A stretch of DNA of 64,000 nt from an uncultured Pseudomonadales bacterium (GTDB taxonomy: Bacteria > Pseudomonadota > Gammaproteobacteria > Pseudomonadales > Porticoccaceae): the NCBI GenBank assembly GCA_943846685.1, contig OX044363.1, positions 1-64,000 on the forward strand, in the 5' to 3' direction. This document shows, piece by piece, positions 1 through 11,745 of this stretch (its first letter is position 1; each line of letters begins with the position of its first letter). Below the pieces are notes generated by a model. It was not told where the DNA came from, did not search any database, and was given only the letters and a program-made list of their open reading frames with translations. The position numbers and the translations under genes are program-made.

Positions 1-360
1 TGCGTCCAAGGGTCAGGTATAAAATACGCTGGATTTTTAAGTTTATTAGAGGCATTCATTGGACTAACAGCACCAACAGAAAAACCCGCTTTTTCAACCT
101 GTTCGAAAAACTGCTCATCAGTCGAATTAACGAAATCACCCAAGTCTGAATACCTTGTGTTCATCATAGGTTTTGCCGGTGTGCACTGATGGCCATTGAA
201 CCCAAGGTTCAAGGTTTTCATATTCAGGTTCCGATTCAGTATTTGTAATACCTTTTTCAAAAAGTTTTTCGAAGCCAGGCAAATACTCTCCTCTTTCAAT
301 ATAAAAGCTTACTGCGTCGAAATTTATTTCGTTTAATTCTAAAAGAACAATATTTTTCAT
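1..360 (-). CDS. Phosphodiesterase/alkaline-phosphatase-superfamily protein, 5' part only (frameshifted)
   Basis: Only the N-terminal ~120 residues lie in the window; the gene runs off position 1. It opens with MKNIVLLELNEINFD and contains a QWPSVHTGKTYDEH stretch, which resembles the metal-binding N-terminal part of type I phosphodiesterase/nucleotide pyrophosphatase-like proteins found in polysaccharide clusters. The frame stops at about 136 (CTT GGG TGA), but dropping one G there restores an open, plausible sequence (GDFVNSTDEQFFEQVEKAG) to the edge, so a one-base insertion is likely. It follows rfbD by about 40 bp, as the last visible gene of the polysaccharide operon. The exact substrate is unknown; modification or transfer of a surface glycan is an inference from context. 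Confidence 0.55.
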
Positions 361-401
361 AAAAAATCAACCTAGAAACATTTACCTAAATTCATGAGCC
401 T

Positions 402-1275
402 TCAACAAGCTCTCTTCAGAGCAGACTCTACCCCAACCTTCCAATCTGAGGGAAAAATTTCAAACTTTTCTTGAATCTTTTTATTATCCAAGACTGAAAA
501 CTTAGGGCGCTCTGCAAGGGTGGGATATTCTTCTGTTGTAACTGCTTTTATTGATCGGAGTAGAGATTTGGTCATACTTATTTTTACTTGATCAAAAATT
601 TCTTTAGCAAACTCATACCAAGAACATGGCTGATCACCGCAGTAGTGGTATATGCCATTATCTTTTCGCGAATTAAGCTGAGGGTATATCTCAACAATAG
701 ATCTTGCAATATCCTGTGCATAGGTAGGACAACCAATTTGATCACCCACAATACTAAGCTCATCGCGCTCAGCCCCAAGACGAAGCATGGTTTTTAAGAA
801 ATTATTTCCATACTCACTAAATACCCAAGCTGTTCTGATGATTATATGTTTACAGCCTGATGCCTGAATCGCCAACTCACCCTTAAGCTTAGTTTCTCCA
901 TACGCACCCTGAGGATTGGTTTCGATCATCCTCTTTATAAGGAACTTTGGAGTTACCATCAAATACATAGTCCGTTGACACATGAATCAACCAACATTCC
1001 AATTGGTTACAAATATCAGCAATATTTTTAACGGCTAGATGATTTATCAAGTTAGCAGTTTTTTGATCTTCTTCAGCCTTATCAACTGCTGTGTAAGCGG
1101 TCGCATTAATAATTAGATCAGGAGAAAATTCTAAGATTTTGCTTTTGGTTGCCTCAAAGTCAGCAATATCTATTTGCTCACGTGAAGTATAAATAACTTC
1201 ATGATCTGTATTTATTAGCTGATCATTTAGGCATCTACCAAGCTGGCCTTTACAACCTAAAACTAGAATTTTCAT
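402..1275 (-). CDS. rfbD: dTDP-4-dehydrorhamnose reductase (frameshifted)
   Basis: This enzyme performs the last step of dTDP-L-rhamnose synthesis: NAD(P)H reduction of dTDP-4-keto-L-rhamnose. The N-terminus shows the Rossmann motif GCKGQLG (residues ~7-13). STDYVFDG and YGETKLKGE supply the SDR Thr/Tyr/Lys residues. The gene is split into two overlapping frames. Removing one C near position 924 (GATGATCGAAACC to GATGATGAAACC) joins VPYKEDD directly to ETNPQGAYGETK and gives a normal-length ~290-aa protein. It is the fourth gene of rfbB-rfbA-rfbC-rfbD; the start overlaps the rfbC stop by a few bases. The indel is probably a sequence error because conservation is intact on both sides. Confidence 0.9.
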
Positions 1276-1787
1276 TTTTTTAGATCAGCCAATAACGGAG
1301 CATTTGCATCTTTCTCTGATAACTTAGGGTTATCAATTGGCCAAGGAATATTTAGATCAGGGTCATTCCACAACAGACTCCCCTCATCAGAGGGATCGTA
1401 ATAGTCAGTACACTTATACTCAAAATCTGCGGTTTCTGAAAGCACTACAAAACCATGGGCAAATCCAGGTGGCACCCAAAATTGAGTTTTATTCTCTTCG
1501 GAAAGGATTACCGCTTCCCATTGACCATATGTTGGCGAACCTTGGCGTATGTCCACAGCAACATCATAAACCTCACCTCGAACCACCCTAACCAATTTCC
1601 CTTGAGGTTTAGTTTTTTGGAAGTGCAACCCACGCAATACACCTTTTGATGAGCGTGAGTGGTTATCCTGAACAAAGGGCAAGCTAATACCCGCAAGATC
1701 TGCATATCTATCTGCTTGAAATGTTTCCAGAAAAAACCGCGCTCATCACCAAAAACTTTAGGCTCAATAATGACGCAGTCTTTTAAT

Positions 1788-1807
<20 letters not shown>
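1272..1807 (-). CDS. rfbC: dTDP-4-dehydrorhamnose 3,5-epimerase (frameshifted)
   Basis: RfbC/RmlC epimerises dTDP-4-keto-6-deoxyglucose at C3 and C5 in cytosolic dTDP-rhamnose synthesis. Cupin-family landmarks are visible: FGDERGFF near the N-terminus, [18 protein letters not shown] with the catalytic His, [10 protein letters not shown], and the C-terminal [11 protein letters not shown]. The first ~27 residues are in another frame from the rest. Adding one T to the T6 run at 1731-1736 restores [25 protein letters not shown], so a homopolymer deletion is the likely cause. Reconstructed length is ~178 aa, normal for the family. It overlaps the end of rfbA by 20 bp and the rfbD start by 4 bp. 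Confidence 0.9.
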
Positions 1808-3752
<1,945 letters not shown>

Positions 3753-3780
3753 CACAGAATTTCATTTATTATTTCAATTA

Positions 3781-3822
3781 CAGTTTTGATACCAGTCCAT
3801 AAAAAAGTTCATACCAAAACTG
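3781..3822. promoter_or_regulatory. Inverted repeat upstream of rfbB
   Basis: CAGTTTTG (3781-3788) and CAAAACTG (3815-3822) form a perfect 8-bp inverted repeat in the 120-bp gap between the glycosyltransferase and rfbB. Repeats of GGTATC flank both arms on the minus strand. It lies about 30 bp upstream of the rfbB start and could be an operator or an RNA hairpin. There is no T-tract, so a terminator is unlikely. No known factor is recognised. Confidence 0.35.
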
Positions 3823-3872
3823 ATACCTCGATACCTTTATTCACACAACGGGAAATTTAACTCATACTGAAC

Positions 3873-5003
3873 TCATGCTCCCGCAGTGGCCTCTCGCAAA
3901 GCCTCTAAATAAATGTCAGCTACGATTTTTTGATCGAACTCTGCGGCTACTTTCTTACGTCCTCGCAAACCCATTTGTCGACGCTCGCTCTTCGATAGAT
4001 TAGACATCAACTCAATTTTTTCAGCTAAATCAGAGCTATTCTTGGCCTCACACAAAAACCCGGTTTGCTGGTCATCTACAACTTCTCTACAACCAGTAAC
4101 ATTTGACGCGATAATGGGTCGAGCCATTGCAGCCGCTTCTAGAAGGACCCGAGATGTACCTTCACGATAGGAAGGCAGTACAATACAATCCGACTGTTCA
4201 ATAAAGGTACGAACATTATCTGTTTCGCCTAAATACTCTATCACTTCTTCTTCAACCCAATTATCCATATCATTTTTTAATATTGCTGATCTGTTTTCAA
4301 CCCCCAAAGGACCGAGTAACTGAAAACGCATTTTTGGATATTTTTTCTTCAAGATCCTAGCAGCTTCGACGTATTCACCCACACCCTTATCCCTAAGCAT
4401 GCGAGCTATCAGTAGAAATTTTGGTTCCTGGTTATCCGGATACGGTGCCTCCGAAAAACTCTCGAGATCAATGCCTGAACCAGGAACCAGCTCGGTGGAT
4501 ACATCGCAAACTATCTTGCGCGAAATAAATAAGCCCTTATCATCCAAATTCTGGAAAAAAACTTTACAAGGTTTCCGCAATGCAACCCTGTATAAACCCT
4601 GAGCCAACGACTTAAGCCAGTTATCTTTCAGAAAAGCAGTTCCTAGACCGGTAATCATCACAATTTTGGGTAGTCTGAAAATCCTAGCAGCAATTGAGCC
4701 ATAGATAACTGGTTTGATGGTAAAAAGGAGAAGGATATCCGGCTTCAGCACAAAAAAATGCTTGACGTAGTCAAGTATAGTAAGGAAATCAACAAATGGA
4801 TTAATCCCTTTCCTTGAAACAAACAAATGAGTTATTGAGTCCACCTCTTCGCGTAATTTTTCTTCATATCCATCAAATTGCGTAAGCACATGTACCTCAT
4901 AACCCTCTGACTTTAGCCTTCTAATTAGGGGTAATCGAAAATTCACAATTGTCCAAGCATAATTTGAGCTAACCAATACCCGGGGGGGCATTCTTGCTTT
5001 CAT
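3873..5003 (-). CDS. GT4-type glycosyltransferase
   Basis: A cytoplasmic retaining glycosyltransferase of the GT-B fold, family 4 (group 1), about 376 aa. The N-terminal half has VLVSSNYAWTIVNFRLPLIRRL and TGLGTAFL, typical of PglA/WbpX-like surface-glycan transferases. The C-terminal half has LLIARMLRDKGVGEYVEAA and the EGTSRVLLEAAAMARPII donor-binding E-x7-E region. I chose ATG at 5003 because GAGG sits 6 bases ahead; a GTG at 5009 is in frame but abuts the same Shine-Dalgarno. The frame is intact, unlike its rfb neighbours. It probably adds a HexNAc or deoxysugar residue to a lipid-linked repeat unit; donor and acceptor cannot be told from sequence. Confidence 0.85.
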   Translation of the reverse strand: MKARMPPRVLVSSNYAWTIVNFRLPLIRRLKSEGYEVHVLTQFDGYEEKLREEVDSITHLFVSRKGINPFVDFLTILDYVKHFFVLKPDILLLFTIKPVIYGSIAARIFRLPKIVMITGLGTAFLKDNWLKSLAQGLYRVALRKPCKVFFQNLDDKGLFISRKIVCDVSTELVPGSGIDLESFSEAPYPDNQEPKFLLIARMLRDKGVGEYVEAARILKKKYPKMRFQLLGPLGVENRSAILKNDMDNWVEEEVIEYLGETDNVRTFIEQSDCIVLPSYREGTSRVLLEAAAMARPIIASNVTGCREVVDDQQTGFLCEAKNSSDLAEKIELMSNLSKSERRQMGLRGRKKVAAEFDQKIVADIYLEALREATAGA

Positions 5004-5084
5004 AAACACCTCACTAAACTATTTTCACGCTACGCATCCTGCCTACCAGCAAAACTAAATCCTAGATAAAGAGATGGGAGGCCC

Positions 5085-7061
5085 TTATCTGACCTCTGAA
5101 TTTTCAGCCTCTAACCATACCTGAAACATCAGTATCCCCCATAATTGTGATTGCCAGTCACGTGTGCAAGACTGATGTTCAGCCCACTTTTGGCGAATGG
5201 GGAGTGGATCAAAAAAACCCTCTTGCTTCAACCGTTTTTCATCCAATAATGCCTCCGCCCAATCCTTTAAGGGTCCACGTAGCCATTCGCTAATCGGCAA
5301 AGCGAATCCCATTTTAGGACGATCTATTAGTTTTTTCGGCACATGGCGATATAATACTTGCCGAAGTACCCACTTGCCGACCCCATCCTTTAACTTCATT
5401 GATAAGGGCAACTGCCAGGAGTATTCCACAATCCGATGATCAAGGAAGGGGACCCGCCCCTCTAATGAGACCCCCATCGCTGCACGGTCAAGCTTGACGA
5501 GAATATCATCGGGCAAGTAGCTTACTGCGTCCATCGCCATCATCTTCTGGATTTCATCAAGCCCCTCTAACGTTTGAATCGACGAAATCATCGAGTCTGC
5601 TGGCTCACCACCATCCAAAACAACGCTAGCGGGATCTTCCCATTGAGATACCAGCCCTTTGTACAATTCGTCTAGATTCCTTGACGACAATACATCTGAA
5701 GCTTTATGCATTTTATCTGAAAGGTTGTGGAGCTTGAACTTGTCGGGTAACAGCTGCTGAATTGGGGCTAAGACCGCATTAATTCTAGCTGGCGTCATAG
5801 CGCCAAGGCCATGAGCTACAAATTGTCTAGCCCCTCGGGGTACACGGGACAGCCTCTTCCAAAGCGACTGAGTCATCAAATAACGGTTATAACCACAAAA
5901 TAGCTCGTCACCACCATCACCAGACAAAGACACTTTGACCTGTTGCTGCGCTAATTGCGCCACAAGGAATGTTGGAATCTGTGAGGAGTCAGCAAACGGC
6001 TCACAATACAACTCAGGGAGCTTGGGAATTACTGCAAGAACCTGTTCTGGCGATACATATAACTCTGTATGTTCAGTTCCAAGGTGTTTCGCGACGGCGC
6101 GCGCATATACGGCTTCGTCAAAACGGGCCTCACTAAAACCAATCGTAAAAGTTTTTACCGCTTCATTTGATTGAGATTGCATCAAGGCAACTACCGCTGA
6201 TGAGTCTACACCTCCCGATAAAAATGCGCCTACCGGCACGTCAGCAACCATCTGTTCGCCAATTGAACGCTTCAGGAGTTCTTCTAGTCCGTCCACTGCC
6301 GCCTCTGGTCCACCGCTGAATGGATCACTACACCCCTTCACAACCGTTTCAGAAACTGACCAATAGGTATACTTTTCCGAAGTTCTAGTTTCCAAAGAAA
6401 CTGTCAAAAGGGTACCGGGTTCGAGCTTGCGGATGCGTTGATAAATGGCATGGGGCGCAGGGATGTAGTTATAACGAAGTAGCAAACAAAGTGCATTACG
6501 ATCAATTTGACGATAGAACGAAGGGTGTTGACGCAGAGCCTTGAGCTCAGAACCAAAAAGGAACGCACCATTGTTACCCTCTCCCTGCCAACCATAGTAA
6601 AGGGGTTTCTCTCCCATCCTGTCCCGCCCGAGAGTTAATGTTTTTTCTTGTCTATCCCACAACGCAAACGCGAACATACCCACGGATTTTTTAACAGTCG
6701 CAACGACCCCCCATGTATCAAAACCTACTAACAATGTCTCAGTGTCAGAATGACCACGCCATCCAACATTATCACTTTGTCTGACAATATCTCGGCGAAT
6801 ATCCTGATGGTTGTATATCTCACCATTAAAAACCATCACAAAACGCCCGCTGCTTGAAGTCATCGGTTGCTGACCCGCAGTAGAGAGATCTACTATTGAC
6901 AGCCTTCGATGACCCAATCCGACGCCCGCTTCCTTATCTACCCATAGTCCATCTGCGTCGGGCCCTCGATGCGAAATAGCATGCGTCATCAATTCCAAGC
7001 GTTTAGTCATCTCTTCATATGAGCCGCCATCAGCGTCAAGGTAACCAGTAAGACCACACAT
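5085..7061 (-). CDS. asnB: Glutamine-dependent asparagine synthase-type amidotransferase
   Basis: 658 aa with the two AsnB domains. The N-terminal class II glutaminase starts MCGLTGYL, so Cys2 becomes the nucleophile after Met removal, and has HRGPDADG and NGEIYNH. The C-terminal synthetase has the PP-loop SGGVDSS (residues ~282-288) and SGDGGDELFCGY. Such genes recur in O-antigen and capsule loci, where relatives (WbpS type) amidate uronic acids. Because the same cluster makes UDP-GalNAcA (tviB and tviC genes), conversion of GalNAcA to its amide is a reasonable inference, but ordinary asparagine synthesis cannot be excluded. The frame is intact and lies between two glycosyltransferase genes. 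Confidence 0.85.
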   Translation of the reverse strand: MCGLTGYLDADGGSYEEMTKRLELMTHAISHRGPDADGLWVDKEAGVGLGHRRLSIVDLSTAGQQPMTSSSGRFVMVFNGEIYNHQDIRRDIVRQSDNVGWRGHSDTETLLVGFDTWGVVATVKKSVGMFAFALWDRQEKTLTLGRDRMGEKPLYYGWQGEGNNGAFLFGSELKALRQHPSFYRQIDRNALCLLLRYNYIPAPHAIYQRIRKLEPGTLLTVSLETRTSEKYTYWSVSETVVKGCSDPFSGGPEAAVDGLEELLKRSIGEQMVADVPVGAFLSGGVDSSAVVALMQSQSNEAVKTFTIGFSEARFDEAVYARAVAKHLGTEHTELYVSPEQVLAVIPKLPELYCEPFADSSQIPTFLVAQLAQQQVKVSLSGDGGDELFCGYNRYLMTQSLWKRLSRVPRGARQFVAHGLGAMTPARINAVLAPIQQLLPDKFKLHNLSDKMHKASDVLSSRNLDELYKGLVSQWEDPASVVLDGGEPADSMISSIQTLEGLDEIQKMMAMDAVSYLPDDILVKLDRAAMGVSLEGRVPFLDHRIVEYSWQLPLSMKLKDGVGKWVLRQVLYRHVPKKLIDRPKMGFALPISEWLRGPLKDWAEALLDEKRLKQEGFFDPLPIRQKWAEHQSCTRDWQSQLWGILMFQVWLEAENSEVR

Positions 7062-7247
7062 TTATTAAACCTGTCTGTTTATATAAAACGATAAATATCA
7101 GTTCAGCTATACCTGCCTATACAGCGGTGTCTCTTAGCTCTGAGTTGAAGACAACCTCTGAGAGCTCTAGAGGCATCAACCTCAAGTCTATAGTTGATTG
7201 AACCCTGCAACTGCATTTAGCCACCCGCTACGAACAATCTTTAGGGG

Positions 7248-8363
7248 TTAGTTGGAAAAATCATCGGATATCTTATTATCGTCTGAATTAGCTACACGCG
7301 CTAACACACGATGTAAATGCTCGCCGGCGTATTCAAGAGTGAAGTTATCCTCAACGAGTTCACGCCCCTTTTTGCCTAAAGTGTCCCGCAACCTAAGATC
7401 ATCAACCAGCAAACGCAAAAACTCCCTCCACTCAACTTGCCCAACAGCCTTAAACCCATTTACTCCATTCTTTACTATCTCGACATTAACGCCGACAGGG
7501 CTGCAAACAACCGGCAGACCCGCCGCCATATATTGAATTATCTTATATGCACATTTACCATGCTGAAACGGCTCGTCCTGCAAAGGCATAATTCCAATAT
7601 CAAATTGCGAGAGGATCTCAACCTCCGACTCCAACGTCCAATTAGTATACTCAAAACAATCAGCGTACCCGTCTATTTCTTTAGCACCCACTAATACAAC
7701 CTTAACGTTATGTGTCAAAGTTAACTCTTTAAGTAGCGCCACCATTGGCAGCAATACCCGCTGACTCCCTGGACTACCAATCCAACCGATAACACACTTA
7801 GCAGGAACATTCTTTCGAATCACTCCTCGCGGGTACCTAGCTATATCAACAACTGACGGAATCTTCTGCAACTTAACTGGATTAACGCCTGAAGAAATCG
7901 CATACTCGTATAAATAGCTGTTTCCCACTACGTTAGCAGAGGCAGAGTTCATAAGTATCTTTATCTTGTCTTTCAAAAAATATAAAATTATCTTGCTCTT
8001 AGACTTATCATAAACATGCATTGTCGCGTCATCATAGTCCAAAATGAAGGGACTTTTCCTCAACAAATAGGTTTCAAAAAAAGCAGGGATATATGGAAAC
8101 AACTCCTTTTCAACGACTACAACATCAAACTTCCCAAGCTCCCGTAATAAGAAAATTAATCGACGAATATAACTAAAAAATACAACGGAAATATCGCGAT
8201 TGTTTTTTTGGTATAAGCTCTTTAAATAGCTATCACCAAATAACTCTTGGCAATGAAGTTCGTAATCTTTAGATAACCAAGGAATAAACTGATAAAATCT
8301 AACCCTAGAACTTGCGCCAATAGAAGAATATCGTGTTAAGAAAAGAACCTTATTTTTTCGCAT
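7248..8363 (-). CDS. Glycosyltransferase (group 1 type)
   Basis: About 371 aa. The C-terminal region FQHGKCAYKIIQYMAAGLPVVCSPVGVNVEIVKNGVNGF is the conserved donor-binding segment of many group 1 glycosyltransferases in capsule and EPS clusters. The N-terminal RYSSIGASSRVRFYQF resembles the acceptor-side start of the same group. A GTG at 8384 is also in frame; I prefer ATG at 8363 (MRKNKVLFL), which starts at the first conserved strand and leaves a 14-bp overlap with the upstream polymerase-like gene. A 186-bp gap without clear signals separates it from asnB. Specificity is unknown. Confidence 0.8.
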   Translation of the reverse strand: MRKNKVLFLTRYSSIGASSRVRFYQFIPWLSKDYELHCQELFGDSYLKSLYQKNNRDISVVFFSYIRRLIFLLRELGKFDVVVVEKELFPYIPAFFETYLLRKSPFILDYDDATMHVYDKSKSKIILYFLKDKIKILMNSASANVVGNSYLYEYAISSGVNPVKLQKIPSVVDIARYPRGVIRKNVPAKCVIGWIGSPGSQRVLLPMVALLKELTLTHNVKVVLVGAKEIDGYADCFEYTNWTLESEVEILSQFDIGIMPLQDEPFQHGKCAYKIIQYMAAGLPVVCSPVGVNVEIVKNGVNGFKAVGQVEWREFLRLLVDDLRLRDTLGKKGRELVEDNFTLEYAGEHLHRVLARVANSDDNKISDDFSN

Positions 8364-9567
8364 ATGTAACTTTTGAAAAACCACTTAAAAAAATATAACC
8401 AAAATAAATAATAGTGAAGCCATAAAACGGAACACTAACAAATTTAGGCACGAAAAATGCAATTAGATTACAAAATATAAGAAGCGACACATAGAAAATA
8501 GATATGAAGTTCATTTTGCTGTAACAACGCGTAGCTATGAAATCAAAAACAAATGTGTGTACAACTATAAATATAGCAACAAGGATCAAACCACCATCAC
8601 TCAAAAAAGGTTCTACAAACGTCCCAATATTCGTTTCATATCCACCGACGTTCTTGAAGTCTAATATTTGACTAGGTGGCGAAGAAGCTAAACCTAACTT
8701 GCTCAAAAACATCAAAATCGGGTAGAAAGATCGAGTGAATCCATCAGACAGGAAACTACCACCGGAGCTCAACAGAATATTTAAGTAAGCATATCCACCA
8801 GTGATATAGATATATATGGATTCCAGCCACTGGGGAGCGCCAGATATGGTCTCCCCCTCCCCCTCTATCTTCCCAATCCACAGTCCAATCAAAACAAAAA
8901 TCCCTAATGCACCGGCGCCCAATCTAATCATTTTCCGAGCAAGGACTTTGAGATTGCCAAAAAGAACTGTATGTAAGATCGAGACAAAGAAAAAATTCCA
9001 TGCTAACCATATAGGTCTGGTTCTATCGATAAATGTCAAATTACCTAAGAACACCAATAAAAAACAAGCTAAAAGAAACACACTCTGACTTTTTGTCACG
9101 TTCTCGAAATGCAGTTTATAAGAAATTAGAGACACTACAACCCATGACAAATAGGCAATTTGAATTCCGACGCTAAACCCCATATCGCCGTTCAAAATAC
9201 GGATTTCATGTGAACTGTTGGCCAGCACCAGCAGATAGGCTTCTATTCCGCCCAATTGGTCGAAAAGATAAACGCTATGAATATAAATCCCTGCTAAAGA
9301 TGCAAAACTCAAAATAAAAACCATATAGATGCTATTAGTAGATTTTTCTCTACTACTAAAATTCATCGCTCGCCCAGCGTACCGCCGCACTACTAAAATT
9401 TTTCGGTGAAAAATCATCGACATAAGGCAGAGTAGATTGACTTGCAAAACTATGAAATACAAATAGGGTGAGGTTTCCAGATAATCGATTAATCGAAACT
9501 CAAAAAGAATAAAACCGATATTAAAGAATACAAGCAAATAGAAACTTGGCAGAAGAAATATCTTCAT
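8350..9567 (-). CDS. Wzy-like polysaccharide polymerase (polytopic membrane protein)
   Basis: 405 aa, strongly hydrophobic, with roughly ten to twelve predicted membrane spans and a long loop around residues 240-320 (GKIEGEGETISGAPQWLES to GYETNIGTFVEPFLSDGG). The layout and the loop motif, a polar loop with an NIGTF-like segment ahead of a late pair of helices, match the O-antigen polymerase/oligosaccharide repeat-unit polymerase group, whose sequences are poorly conserved. It overlaps the Wzx-like gene upstream by 4 bp and the glycosyltransferase downstream, so it is co-translated with assembly genes. Wzy is inferred from topology and context rather than from a diagnostic motif. Confidence 0.65.
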   Translation of the reverse strand: MKIFLLPSFYLLVFFNIGFILFEFRLIDYLETSPYLYFIVLQVNLLCLMSMIFHRKILVVRRYAGRAMNFSSREKSTNSIYMVFILSFASLAGIYIHSVYLFDQLGGIEAYLLVLANSSHEIRILNGDMGFSVGIQIAYLSWVVVSLISYKLHFENVTKSQSVFLLACFLLVFLGNLTFIDRTRPIWLAWNFFFVSILHTVLFGNLKVLARKMIRLGAGALGIFVLIGLWIGKIEGEGETISGAPQWLESIYIYITGGYAYLNILLSSGGSFLSDGFTRSFYPILMFLSKLGLASSPPSQILDFKNVGGYETNIGTFVEPFLSDGGLILVAIFIVVHTFVFDFIATRCYSKMNFISIFYVSLLIFCNLIAFFVPKFVSVPFYGFTIIYFGYIFLSGFSKVTYAKK

Positions 9568-10700
9568 ATTCGGTTACGCTTTAGCACTACGTAGCTAACA
9601 ACCATAGTAAAAGGTAGCAAATAGTAGATCAGTAATGCACTAGAGTTCAACATGCCAAAAGTCGCAGCAATTACAAAGCATATAGCCAGGAATTGAGATT
9701 TAAAGATACCTCTATAATTTTTTCTATTAAGTTCCTGAATCAACATGTTGTTAAGTAAAACCCCTATTGGCACAGCTAAGGAATAAATGATCAGATGGAA
9801 AGTATTGATTGATTTTTGCAAATAAGTCACTAGAGTCCAACTAGTTAAAAAAACTAAGGGCCATAAAAACGCTATCCACTTTAAAACCAATATCTGCTGA
9901 TTATTTATGATTTTGACTTTGTCATAAATCAAAGGCCCTAATGCTAATGAAACACCCATATAGATTTCTGTAGTCTTCGATAAAAACACGAAACTATTTA
10001 GCGAATCATCAATCCAATTTCCTATCGACCTAGAGGCTATCAACTGGTCGCTTTTGAAAACAACAAAATTCAAAACTTGCTGAAGTATTGTGTAACCAGA
10101 AAGCATGCCTAAAACAAATTTCTCAGGCTTAAATTTTCTATAATTTGATACAATGAAATAGGTGATGATCGATTTAACAACATTCCCCATCAAGAAAAAT
10201 GTAGCCAATATCCCTATATTCACCTCATTCTGAGTTAACTCAAGATAAATTACACCGATAAATAAGACAAAATAACTCGAAACGGTACACAAGAATACTC
10301 TGACATATTCTCTCTTACCTGACAGGGATGAGATTGATACTATTGATAGCGAATCTAACCCGCAAGCGAGCGCTAACATTAATGCAATTTTATTAAGATC
10401 GCCAACAAGAAAAAAATATAGAACAGAGTAGAAAAAAATCGCCAATCCAAATATCTTAAGCTTATCTAGGAAGCTAATTAAAAAAATAGCATTCAAGCTT
10501 TCCCTCGATTGGCCGAATAAGATCAAGTCCAACCCCATCTTTCCTACGACCATTCCCAATCCATGAAAAACCAGCAGGAGTATGAATCCAGATACTTGAT
10601 CACTATATTCGGTAAGTATTACTCCAGATGACATTCCAAACAAGACTAATGCAGGGAAAAACCCTGACAGTAGCAAAAGTAGGCTATTGAATTTGTTCAT
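9564..10700 (-). CDS. Wzx-like flippase/polysaccharide membrane protein
   Basis: 378 aa with about ten to twelve hydrophobic segments throughout and few charged residues. It looks like a member of the MATE/Wzx-type polysaccharide exporter group, moving lipid-linked repeat units across the inner membrane. No catalytic motif is expected or seen. It is slightly shorter than typical Wzx proteins (~400-480 aa). It sits directly between the UDP-sugar epimerase (4-bp gap) and the Wzy-like gene (4-bp overlap), the usual place for a flippase. The assignment rests on topology and neighbours; an unrelated membrane protein remains possible. Confidence 0.6.
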   Translation of the reverse strand: MNKFNSLLLLLSGFFPALVLFGMSSGVILTEYSDQVSGFILLLVFHGLGMVVGKMGLDLILFGQSRESLNAIFLISFLDKLKIFGLAIFFYSVLYFFLVGDLNKIALMLALACGLDSLSIVSISSLSGKREYVRVFLCTVSSYFVLFIGVIYLELTQNEVNIGILATFFLMGNVVKSIITYFIVSNYRKFKPEKFVLGMLSGYTILQQVLNFVVFKSDQLIASRSIGNWIDDSLNSFVFLSKTTEIYMGVSLALGPLIYDKVKIINNQQILVLKWIAFLWPLVFLTSWTLVTYLQKSINTFHLIIYSLAVPIGVLLNNMLIQELNRKNYRGIFKSQFLAICFVIAATFGMLNSSALLIYYLLPFTMVVSYVVLKRNRI

Positions 10701-10704
10701 TTAT

Positions 10705-11719
10705 CTACTTTAGGTACCAATTCACTGCTTTCGCAATACCATCTCGTAAACTATATAGTGGTTGATAATCCAAATTGCCTTTAGCTTTGGATATGTCAGC
10801 TTGAGAATGTTGCACGTCCCCAGCCCTGAATGAGCGATAGATCAAATTGCTATTTACCTCTAGATTATTGGACTGCAACTCGAACTTTATAATCTGATAC
10901 AGTTCATTTAACGTGGTTCTAACGCCAAAAGCGACATTATATATTTGGCCTTTAGCCTCTTCATTCGCTGTAGCAGACAGAATATTCATCTGAACAATAT
11001 TTTCAATAAAACAAAAATCGCGGCTAGTTTCACCATCACCATTAACATATACATCCTCTCCACTAATAAGAGCTGCAATCCATTTGGGGATCACTGCTGC
11101 ATAGGCTCCATTTGGATCCTGACGCTTACCAAACACATTAAAATATCGCAAACCTATTGTTTTAAAACCATAACTGCGAGCATAAACACCTGCGTATAAT
11201 TCGTTAACGTATTTCGTAACGGCATACGGGGAGAGTGGATTGCCAATATTTTCTTCAACTTTAGGTAACGCCGGATGATCACCATATGTGGAACTGCTAG
11301 CCGCGTATGTAAAGCTCTTCACCCCTTCCTCTTTAGAAGCTTGCAAAACATTCAAGAACCCAGAAATATTCGCAGCAGTTTGAAGCAATCGGATCAGCGA
11401 TTGAACGTGGAACCGAGCCCAGTGCTGCCTGGTGCAACACATAATCGACACCTTTAACAGCAGAAATACAGGTTTCATACTCGCGAATATCACCTTCGAT
11501 AAAGTGAAATTTTTGCCATTGAGCTTCAGTCACCAAACTTTGGACTTCATCAAGATTATGTTGATGACCGGTTGCAAAATTATCTAAACCTATAATAGTT
11601 TGATCCAGTTTAAGCAAATGCTCTAGAAGGTTAGATCCTATAAATCCCGCAACGCCGGTAATAAGCCAAACCTTCGGACTAGATTTGAGTTGTACTTTAG
11701 CTTCTTGATAATTGGACAC
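10705..11719 (-). CDS. tviC: UDP-GlcNAc C4-epimerase, WbpP/TviC type (frameshifted)
   Basis: An extended SDR epimerase that interconverts UDP-GlcNAc and UDP-GalNAc (or the corresponding uronic acids) in the cytosol. Landmarks are the Rossmann motif [16 protein letters not shown] (~residue 21), [39 protein letters not shown] with the YxxxK pair, and [23 protein letters not shown], which is characteristic of the WbpP/TviC subgroup. Two frames join if one extra T near 11377 is removed (ADPIASN then [12 protein letters not shown]). Reconstructed length is ~338 aa. It lies just downstream of the matching dehydrogenase gene; together they make UDP-GalNAcA. Confidence 0.85.
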
Positions 11720-11745
11720 AGTAATCTCTCTAGATATGAAGGTTT